A stretch of 64,000 bases of DNA from Phycicoccus sp. Soil748. GTDB lineage: Bacteria; Actinomycetota; Actinomycetes; Actinomycetales; Dermatophilaceae. The position numbers and the translations under genes are program-made. The stretch covers positions 371,224 to 435,223 of the forward strand of contig NZ_LMSC01000005.1 in NCBI RefSeq assembly GCF_001428025.1, written 5' to 3'. Shown here piece after piece: positions 58,701 through 64,000 of this stretch (the stretch's first letter is position 1; each line of letters begins with the position of its first letter). The notes beneath the pieces were generated by a model. It made no database searches. It saw only the letters and a program-made list of their open reading frames with translations, and had not been told where the DNA came from.

Positions 58701-60233
58701 GACGCGCGAACCGGACCACGGTCCCGTCCGGCCGGGGCTCGTCGCCAGCTGCGCCCGCCGGGTTCGCACGATGTCCGCCAACGTCGCGAAGCACACCGCG
58801 GCGGTGTCCTGTGATCCTGGCGTGGCCGGCGCCGTACCGGTCGCCGCCGGACGTACGCCGCCGTCGGCGGTGCGGAGGTGGGGGAGCCGCAGCAGCCATC
58901 CCCACCGCTCGGAGGCGTCGGCGTCGGAGGTCACCACTGCCAGCTCGAGGTCGTGGGGTGAAGCCAGCGTCACGAGCCGGCCCACGACCTGCCGGGCCAC
59001 CGGCGATCGTGACGCGACGTCGCCGCACACCCCGAGCACGCCGACCGCGTCCAGGGGGACCGTGCAGGGTGCATCGTGCAGCGTGGGGTGCTCGGGGCCG
59101 TCCTCCCCAGGAGGCCGCATGACGCGCACCCGGGCCGGCCGCGTGCACCGGCCGATGGCCACGGTGAGCAGGTCGGCGTCGGCGGCGCAGCGCTCCCACA
59201 ACCGGTCGGCGGGGCCGGAGGCGAGCGCCAGCAGTGCTGCGGGGTCGGGGTGGGACCGCCTGGCGGCGCGCACCTCGGTGGCGCAGGCATCGTTGACGCG
59301 CCCCTGTGCCTCCCGCAGCAAGGTGGCGTGGTTCGCCAGCTGTGCCTCATGGGTCCGTCGCGCGCCCCAGCGGTCGCTCAGTGCGCTCCCGACCATGATG
59401 ACCGGACCCATGAGGGCGAACGCCAGCATCGTCGGGCCGAGGAACACCGCCATCACGCCCGCCACCGGTATCGGCAGCAGCACCGCCACCCACGGCACCC
59501 GGAGAGGGCGGGGAGGTGATGGCGGGGTCGGCAGGGCGAGGGCAGGCGCGGCCTGGTCGTCGCGGACCCGTGGCCGGCGGTTGACGGCGCGGGTGCCGTC
59601 AGCCCTTCTCATGGTTGCCGCGGGGATGCTCGGTCGCACCCCGAGCACGAGGCTGCTCGCGCCCACGGCCAGCGCCGATCCGGCAGTGAAGGTGACGGCC
59701 ACCTCGCCGAGCCGACGGCCGTCGAGCAGCGACCCGTTCGTCGAGCCGAGGTCCCGTACGGTGACGCCGTCGGGCCCCACCTCGATCTCCGCGTGCAACC
59801 GGGACAACCCCCCGTCGTCGAGCCGCAGGTGGGCGGCGGGGGAGCGGCCGACGAGGTGTCGCCCGACCGGCAGCTCGCGCACGTGGCCCGCGTCCGGCCC
59901 GTGGGTCACGGCGACGGTGACCGGTGTCCGCGGACGGCTGCTCGACGTGCTGGCGGCGGCCAGCCTCGGGTCGTCGGCGGTGGTCAGCACGAGCGCGGCA
60001 CCGTCGACCAGCGGTGGCAGACCGACGACCGCCTCGTCGTCCACGACCGTCCCGGAGACCGCCAGGACTCGGTCGACGTGTGGGTCCTCGGGTGCCGCGA
60101 GGGCGCGCACCAGCTCGCGGGTCGTGCACCCCTCGGGGGCCTGCACCTCGACCTCGTGCACGCCGCCGGTGTCGCCGTCCGTGGACCACGGCGGCGCGCC
60201 GGCCCGGTAGGCCACGGTGAGGTGCAGTCGCAT
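55719..60233 (-). CDS. FHA-FtsK/EssC-like secretion ATPase
   Basis: 1,504 residues. An N-terminal small domain (1-90), an FHA domain (about 126-197: VGRSPAAHLRL, S144-RLH, STNG at 164-167), two membrane helices (about 262-300), then three FtsK/SpoIIIE ATPase modules. Module 1 is intact (AGTTGAGKSELL with K684; VVVIDEFRAL). Module 2 has GSAGSGRTN and module 3 GARGAGVSTT, both lacking the Walker lysine, as in EssC/EccC. The FHA-TM-ATPase order is the EssC pattern of type VII systems. TACCGT 6 bases before the ATG supports this start. No EccB, D, E or EsaA-like gene is in the window. Confidence 0.85.
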   Translation of the reverse strand: MRLHLTVAYRAGAPPWSTDGDTGGVHEVEVQAPEGCTTRELVRALAAPEDPHVDRVLAVSGTVVDDEAVVGLPPLVDGAALVLTTADDPRLAAASTSSSRPRTPVTVAVTHGPDAGHVRELPVGRHLVGRSPAAHLRLDDGGLSRLHAEIEVGPDGVTVRDLGSTNGSLLDGRRLGEVAVTFTAGSALAVGASSLVLGVRPSIPAATMRRADGTRAVNRRPRVRDDQAAPALALPTPPSPPRPLRVPWVAVLLPIPVAGVMAVFLGPTMLAFALMGPVIMVGSALSDRWGARRTHEAQLANHATLLREAQGRVNDACATEVRAARRSHPDPAALLALASGPADRLWERCAADADLLTVAIGRCTRPARVRVMRPPGEDGPEHPTLHDAPCTVPLDAVGVLGVCGDVASRSPVARQVVGRLVTLASPHDLELAVVTSDADASERWGWLLRLPHLRTADGGVRPAATGTAPATPGSQDTAAVCFATLADIVRTRRAQLATSPGRTGPWSGSRVLLVVDGAARFRGNQELGTILADGPAVGVVTLALDRDGTRLPAEARAVLAVGGGEPPLLDLGGHRHQDLVLDGVGAWWSDRLSRSLAGLRDASPVAAALALPTSAGLLPLCDLTPATSGAQEGHVDPSVLAARWQRTPHRTDVPLGVSGGEPLRVDLATDGPHVLVAGTTGAGKSELLRTLVASLALHHRPEHLSLVLVDYKGGAAFRECADLPHVAGVVTDLDGSLADRALRSLTAELTRRERLLAAAGASDFVAYQGSEAGRRTPLARLVVVIDEFRALAEELPAFVDGLVRLAALGRSLGIHLVLATQRPAGVVTADIKANVNLRIALRVRDRADSEDVIDAPDAASLDQSLPGRAFARVGGGGLVRFQAAHVGRPVTRQTLAGPRVRPLGLGAASPPWPCAGTDEAPTELAAVVAAVRGASDLLLASPPPAAWLPPLPTHLDHAELLGAAPERPRDVQAGTPHRSYRVPLGLVDRPDTQSQEHLDLDLRRPGHWAFVGSAGSGRTNALLTAAQALAARRGPTELHLYAVSGGSLSPLTALPQLGAHVEWTDSARLGRLVDRLAAEVARRREALQSQGYSSMQHWWDADDVDDADDAPPPLVVLVDDWDLLVHHTDAAGISGGVPALGTLADRLLAVLREGDGLGLTALLSGDRSLLVGRGAAAAAHRVVLRLTDRGDAAVAGVPESMTSAAIPPGRGRLHDRAEVQLALPPTVEPQRTTRAGGRLPWRVDALPDRLGADDLDRTGTPAGALAVGAGGDEGQTLSLRPGTHGRRWLVAGARGAGVSTTLLHLAQELLRQQHTVAVVSPRSGPLDVLRQDDRIAWCGADPEALVVARRRNPCLAVVVDAGDELLDHPVEQVLREVLLLVDRDEGLVVVGADAAALSAMYRGVVVEVARHRTGVLLGAASAAQGGVLGTRVPVDRGAGPGRGHLVLRGEVTPLQVALPTARPSGPAAAQPSGPATAQPSEPATGRTPGPATAGAPGATRAAPG

Positions 60234-60319
60234 GCCGCGACGGTAGGGAGCGGGGCCGACGCCGCGGCCCGGTTTTCCACCCCTGTGGATCACGGCGGGC
60301 GCGGTGTGGTGATTCGCCC

Positions 60320-60325
60320 TAGTAT
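60320..60325 (+). promoter_or_regulatory. Predicted -10 element of Tad locus 2
   Basis: TAGTAT fits TAnnnT. A transcript would start near 60332 with a leader of about 64 bases that contains the hairpin at 60349-60367. Confidence 0.45.
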
Positions 60326-60348
60326 GCGCTGACATCCGAGTTCGGGGA

Positions 60349-60367
60349 CGACGGCCCAGCGCCGTCG
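60349..60367 (+). promoter_or_regulatory. Leader hairpin of Tad locus 2
   Basis: CGACGGC (60349-60355), loop CCAGC, GCCGTCG (60361-60367), 7 bp perfect, between the predicted -10 and the ribosome site of cpaF. Confidence 0.4.
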
Positions 60368-60395
60368 GAGCTCAGTGGCACAGGGGGAAGGGACG

Positions 60396-61622
60396 ATGAC
60401 GGACGCGGTCATGACCGTGGAGTCCGAGGTGCGGGAGCTGATCAGGCGGTCAGGTCTCGACCCGGTCCGCGACGTGCGCCAGCTCGACCGGCTCGTGCGT
60501 GACGCGGTGGCGGACTACGACGAGCGGTCGCTGCACGGCGGGCTGCCGACGCTGCCCGACATCGAGGACGCGGTGAAGTCGGTCGTCGACGCCGTCGCGG
60601 GTTTCGGGCCGTTGCAGCAGTACTTCGACGACCCCGAGGTCGAGGAGATCTGGATCAACGAGCCGACCAAGGTGTTCATCGCCCGCGGTGGCGTCGCCGA
60701 GCTGACGACGACGTTCCTCACCGCCGACGGGGTGCGCGACCTGGTGGAGCGGATGCTCAAGACGAGCGGGCGCCGGGTCGACCTCTCCAGCCCGTTCGTC
60801 GACGCGGTGCTGCCCGACGGCTCCCGCCTGCACGTCGTCATCCCGGACATCACGCGCGCGCACTGGAACGTCAACATCCGCAAGTTCGTCGTGCGCGCCT
60901 CGCACCTCGGCGACCTCGTGGGGCTGGGCACCCTCACCCCGCAGGCGGCCGCCTTCCTCGGGGCTGCGGTCGCGTCCGGCCTCAACATCCTCGTGGCCGG
61001 CGGCACCCAGGCCGGCAAGACCACCCTGCTCAACTGCCTCAGCTCGGCGATCCCTGCGCGTGAGCGCGTCGTCACCTGCGAGGAGGTCTTCGAGCTGAAG
61101 ATCCCGCTGCGCGACGTCGCCTCGATGCAGTGCCGCCAGCCGAGCCTCGAGGGCACCGGCGAGATCCCGCTGCGACGACTGGTCAAGGAAGCGCTACGCA
61201 TGCGGCCGTCGCGCATCATCGTCGGCGAGGTGCGCCAGGCCGAGAGCCTCGACCTGCTGATCGCCCTCAACAGCGGGCTTCCGGGCATGTGCACGATCCA
61301 CGCCAACAGTGCGCGCGAGGCGATCACGAAGATGTGCACCCTGCCGTTGCTGGCCGGCGAGAACGTCGGCAGCCGCTTCGTCGTCCCCACGGTGGCCGGC
61401 TCCATCGACATCGTCGTCCACGCCGCCCTCGAGCACGACGGGGTGCGCCGGGTCCGTGAGGTCGTCGCGGTGCCCGGGCGCGTGGAGGGTGACGTCGTCG
61501 AGACCGCGGACCTGTTCGTGCAGCGCGATGGGGTGCTGCGTCGCGCCGACGGCTTTCCCCCGCACCCGGAGCGCTTCCGCCGAGCGGGGTACGACGTGGC
61601 CGCCCTGCTGGCGCAGGAGTGA
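60396..61622 (+). CDS. cpaF: CpaF/TadA secretion ATPase of Tad locus 2
   Basis: 408 residues. The N-terminal domain has GFGPLQQYFDDPEVEEIWINEP. Walker A is GGTQAGKTT (K208), with the Asp box VVTCEEVFELKI, Walker B RPSRIIVGEVRQAESL and CTIHANSAREAI. Compared with the CpaF at 13119 it is shorter at the N-terminus and its P-loop has Gln-Ala in place of Gly-Ser. GGGGAAGGGACG just upstream supports ATG 60396. It is divergent from the EssC-like ATPase. Confidence 0.93.
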   Translation: MTDAVMTVESEVRELIRRSGLDPVRDVRQLDRLVRDAVADYDERSLHGGLPTLPDIEDAVKSVVDAVAGFGPLQQYFDDPEVEEIWINEPTKVFIARGGVAELTTTFLTADGVRDLVERMLKTSGRRVDLSSPFVDAVLPDGSRLHVVIPDITRAHWNVNIRKFVVRASHLGDLVGLGTLTPQAAAFLGAAVASGLNILVAGGTQAGKTTLLNCLSSAIPARERVVTCEEVFELKIPLRDVASMQCRQPSLEGTGEIPLRRLVKEALRMRPSRIIVGEVRQAESLDLLIALNSGLPGMCTIHANSAREAITKMCTLPLLAGENVGSRFVVPTVAGSIDIVVHAALEHDGVRRVREVVAVPGRVEGDVVETADLFVQRDGVLRRADGFPPHPERFRRAGYDVAALLAQE

Positions 61623-62518
61623 GCGCCGTGAACCCCCTCGCCGAGCTGCACGTGACCGGCAGCCTGCTCGGGTTGCTGCTCGGGTGCGGCGTGTTCTGCA
61701 TCTGGTGGTCGGCGTGGGTCCCTGCCCCCTCGCGGCCCGAGTCCCGGCGACCCTCGGTCGGCGACCGCCTCGCGGACCAGCTCGTCCAGGCCGGGTACGC
61801 GACGATGGGCCCTCGGGCGCTCATGACGGGGTGCGTCGTGGCGTTCTCCCTCGTCCTGGTGACCGTGTTCGCCATGACCGGGGTTGCGCCGGTGGCCCTG
61901 TGCTTCGCTGCGATGGCCGGGTACGCGCCGGTTGCCCTCGTGCGGATGCGCGCCCGGCGGCGGCGAGCCAGCCTTCGTGAGCTGTGGCCCGACGCGGTCG
62001 ACAACATCGCGTCCGCGGTCCGCGCCGGCCTGGCCCTTCCGGAGGCGCTGGTGCAGCTGGGCCGGCGTGGGCCCGAGGAGCTGCGTCCGGCCTTCGAGGC
62101 GTTCGCCGAGGACTACCGCGCGACGGGGAGGTTCCACGAGAGCCTCGACGCGCTCAAGGAACGGCTGAGCGACCCGGTAGGTGACCGCCTCGTGGAGTCG
62201 CTGCGCATCGCCCGTGAGGTGGGGGGCAGCGACCTCGGCCGCCTGTTGCGGACCTTGTCCACGTTCCTGCGCGAGGACAGCCGGACGCGCGCCGAGCTCG
62301 AGACCAGGCAGGGCTGGACGGTCAACGCCGCCCGCCTGGCGGTCTCCGCGCCCTGGATCGTCCTGGGCATGCTGTGCACCAGACCGGAGTCGGTGGGCGC
62401 CTACAGCAGTGCCACGGGCGCAGGCGTCCTGCTCGCCGGGGGTGCGGTGTCGGTGGTGGCGTACCGGCTCATGATCCACATCGGCCGCCTGCCCGAGGAC
62501 GAGCGGGTGCTGCGATGA
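61619..62518 (+). CDS. tadB: TadB of Tad locus 2
   Basis: 299 residues, normal TadB length and without a VWA part, in contrast to the fusion at 14495. N-terminal helix, paired helices (about 60-105), the F domain with LRELWPDAVDNIASAVRAGLALPEAL, and two C-terminal helices. The GTG overlaps the cpaF stop; a second GTG at 61628 is possible. Confidence 0.9.
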   Translation: MSAVNPLAELHVTGSLLGLLLGCGVFCIWWSAWVPAPSRPESRRPSVGDRLADQLVQAGYATMGPRALMTGCVVAFSLVLVTVFAMTGVAPVALCFAAMAGYAPVALVRMRARRRRASLRELWPDAVDNIASAVRAGLALPEALVQLGRRGPEELRPAFEAFAEDYRATGRFHESLDALKERLSDPVGDRLVESLRIAREVGGSDLGRLLRTLSTFLREDSRTRAELETRQGWTVNAARLAVSAPWIVLGMLCTRPESVGAYSSATGAGVLLAGGAVSVVAYRLMIHIGRLPEDERVLR

Positions 62519-63468
62519 CTGCGTGGCTGGGAGGCCTGCCCGTCTCGTGGTCCGGGGCCGCGGCAGGGCTGGGACTGGGTCTCGGGCTCGTGCTCGTCTG
62601 GGCCGGCGCCCCGCGCAACCGCCGTGCGACGCTCGACCAGCGGGTGCTGCCCTACCTGCGCGACGCGCCACGCCCCTCGCGACTGCTGTCCACCCGCCCG
62701 GTCGGCGGCACCAGCGCCCTGGGGGTGCTCGTGCACCCCGTGGTTGCCGACCTCGGGCGTCGGGTCGAGCGTGTCCTCGGAGGCTCGGCATCGGTGCGCC
62801 GACGGCTCCAACGAGCCGGCCACGCGCCCGACGTCGAACGGTTCCGGGCCGAGCAGGTCCTGTGGGGCGCGGTCGGCCTCGTGGTCGGCCTGTTCGTCGG
62901 CGGGTTGTTGTGGCTCGGCGACCACGGCTCGGTCGTGCCTGCCGCCGTGGTCACGTTCGTCGGCGCGGGAGTCGGCGTGGTGGCCCGCGACCAGTGGCTG
63001 AGCCGCGAGGCCAACCGCCGCGAGGAGCGGATGCTCGTCGAGTTCCCCACCATCGCAGAGCTGCTCGCGCTCGCCGTGGGCGCCGGGGAGGGTGCCGTCG
63101 GGGCACTGGAACGCGTGTGCCGGCTCTCCCACGGGGAGCTGTCTGCCGAGCTCGGGCGCTGCCTGGCGGATGCCCGCGCTGGGGCCAACCTGCCCACCGC
63201 GCTGCAGGGCCTCGCCGATCGGACCGGTCTGGTGAGCCTGGCCCGGTTCGTCGACGGCATGGTCATCGCGGTCGAACGCGGCACCCCGCTCGCCGACGTC
63301 CTCCGCGCCCAGGCCCAGGACGTCCGCGAGACGGGACGCCGGGCGGTGATGGAGGCGGGCGGCAAGAAGGAGATCGCGATGATGGTCCCCGTCGTCTTCC
63401 TGGTGCTGCCGGTCACCGTGCTCTTCGCCGTCTACCCGGGGTTCTCGTTCCTGCGGTTCTCCCTCTGA
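62515..63468 (+). CDS. tadC: TadC of Tad locus 2
   Basis: 317 residues. N-terminal helix, paired middle helices (about 120-155), the F domain EFPTIAELLALAVGAGEGAVGAL, and a C-terminal helix VPVVFLVLPVTVLFAVYPG. The ATG overlaps the tadB stop (ATGA). A 52-base gap with AAGGA separates it from the pilin-like gene. Confidence 0.9.
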   Translation: MTAWLGGLPVSWSGAAAGLGLGLGLVLVWAGAPRNRRATLDQRVLPYLRDAPRPSRLLSTRPVGGTSALGVLVHPVVADLGRRVERVLGGSASVRRRLQRAGHAPDVERFRAEQVLWGAVGLVVGLFVGGLLWLGDHGSVVPAAVVTFVGAGVGVVARDQWLSREANRREERMLVEFPTIAELLALAVGAGEGAVGALERVCRLSHGELSAELGRCLADARAGANLPTALQGLADRTGLVSLARFVDGMVIAVERGTPLADVLRAQAQDVRETGRRAVMEAGGKKEIAMMVPVVFLVLPVTVLFAVYPGFSFLRFSL

Positions 63469-63520
63469 GCACCCTCGAGCCCCATGCCATGCGCCCCAAG
63501 CCTCCACGAAAGGAAGACTG

Positions 63521-63721
63521 ATGACAGTCCTGACCCGCGCGCTCACCCGCGCCCAGCTCGCGCTCGAGGCCTCCGTCCGGCGCAGCGAACGGGGTGACGT
63601 CCCCGGCTGGGTGATGATCACGCTCATGACCGCCGGGCTCGTCGCCGTGCTGTGGACCGTCGCGGACGAACAGCTGCGGTCTCTGTTCTCCCGAGCGATG
63701 ACCAGCGTCACGGGTCCCTGA
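63521..63721 (+). CDS. Small pilin-like protein of Tad locus 2
   Basis: 66 residues. A polar basic leader (about 27 residues) ends in SERGDVPGWVMITLMTAGLV, followed by one hydrophobic helix and a short tail. The position after tadC fits a type IVb prepilin, but the Glu-Tyr of Flp is absent (GDVPGW). AAGGAAG lies before the ATG. It may be the structural pilin or pseudopilin of this locus. Confidence 0.7.
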   Translation: MTVLTRALTRAQLALEASVRRSERGDVPGWVMITLMTAGLVAVLWTVADEQLRSLFSRAMTSVTGP

Positions 63722-63724
63722 CCG

Positions 63725-64000
63725 ATGGGGCGGGCGCCGGAGCGCTGCAGCCACCCGGGCCGGGAGTCCGGCGCTGCCGTGGCCGACTTCGCCATGGTGT
63801 CGGGGCTGGTCGCCGTGTTGTTCGTCGCGGTGTTCCAGGTGGGGCTCGCCCTCCACATCCGCAACACGCTGATCTCCTGTGCCTCCGAGGGCGCCCGCGT
63901 GGGAGCGCGTGCGGGTGCAGACCCGGCCGACGGTGTCGCTCGGACCAGACAGCTCATCGGACAGTCCATGTCCCCGCGCTTCGCGCAGGACGTGACCGCC
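63725..64000 (+). CDS. tadE: TadE-like protein, cut by the window end
   Basis: The first 92 codons are visible and no stop is reached. RESGAAVADFAMVSGLVAVLF then QVGLALHIRNTLISCASEGARVGARAGAD follow the TadE pattern, with Asp in place of the conserved Glu. It starts 3 bases after the pilin-like gene. It probably continues for 40-60 residues past the window, with a TadG-like gene likely next. Confidence 0.85.
   Translation, partial: MGRAPERCSHPGRESGAAVADFAMVSGLVAVLFVAVFQVGLALHIRNTLISCASEGARVGARAGADPADGVARTRQLIGQSMSPRFAQDVTA

Noticed and set aside
60234-60335. 34-residue extension of the EssC-like gene
   Set aside because: TACCGT lies 6 bases before the ATG at 60233, so the extension is promoter and 5' sequence.

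Overview
The window is very GC-rich and almost every gene uses GC-ending codons and ATG or GTG starts. It carries MtrA-MtrB-LpqB, a WhiB1-type iron-sulfur regulator, a BldC-like protein and a 1,639-residue NAD-glutamate dehydrogenase. This is chromosomal sequence from an actinobacterium. Gene content and order (mtrA-mtrB-lpqB, comF, hpf, secA, an Rv3235-like gene, a WS/DGAT acyltransferase, pdtaS next to whiB1) match the conserved mtrA-whiB1 neighbourhood of Mycobacterium. The interspersed Tad genes suggest a Micrococcales lineage such as Intrasporangiaceae; that placement is inference. No rRNA, tRNA, insertion sequence, prophage or CRISPR array was seen.

Layout. 108-1801 (-): tadE and tadG pseudopilin-like genes. 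2026-6259 (+): mtrA-mtrB-lpqB, an envelope stress and cell-division signalling operon. 6265-10423 (-): three polytopic membrane proteins, one a PIG-V-like mannosyltransferase, divergent from the first Tad pilus locus. 10625-17396 (+): two Flp pilins, CpaB, CpaE/TadZ, CpaF/TadA, a VWA-TadB fusion and TadC. 17419-19679 (-): a NarL-type two-component pair. 19799-25311 (+): comF, hpf, an orphan LuxR-type regulator, an AlkX/YcaQ-like glycosylase, an MFS transporter and a small GNAT-like gene. 25314-27173 (-): a cytochrome b6-like membrane operon. 27457-30408 (+): secA. 30516-31990 (-): Rv3235-like and LysM genes. 32151-35191: a small hypothetical gene, a BldC-like regulator, and a SAF plus CpaE-like pair. 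35209-37001 (-): a membrane protein with a cupredoxin lipoprotein. 37042-39901 (+): WS/DGAT acyltransferase, patatin and a small protein. 39972-46690: hydrolase, P5C dehydrogenase, a 5-oxoprolinase (pxpA with fused pxpBC) operon and small helical proteins. 46875-54018 (+): glutamate dehydrogenase, MOSC protein, PdtaS kinase. 54161-55709: WhiB1, a membrane protein, a PPOX flavoprotein. 55719-60233 (-): a large FHA-FtsK (EssC/EccC-like) ATPase. 60396 to the window end (+): a second Tad locus (CpaF, TadB, TadC, small pilin-like protein, TadE-like protein cut by the window edge).

How it fits together. The window holds two Tad machines plus a separate CpaB/CpaE-like pair whose P-loop lysine is arginine. 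Locus 1 has an unusual fusion of an exported VWA domain to TadB, and a neighbouring histidine kinase whose ATP-binding domain looks degenerate. The EssC-like ATPase beside locus 2, with a distant pair of small helical proteins, could be parts of a type VII-like exporter; this is the most speculative reading. Many genes show a TAnnnT hexamer 6-7 bases before the start codon, which predicts leaderless transcripts. The hpf gene has a promoter of this kind about 200 bases upstream, followed by a short reading frame and a 15-bp hairpin, so it probably has a regulated leader.
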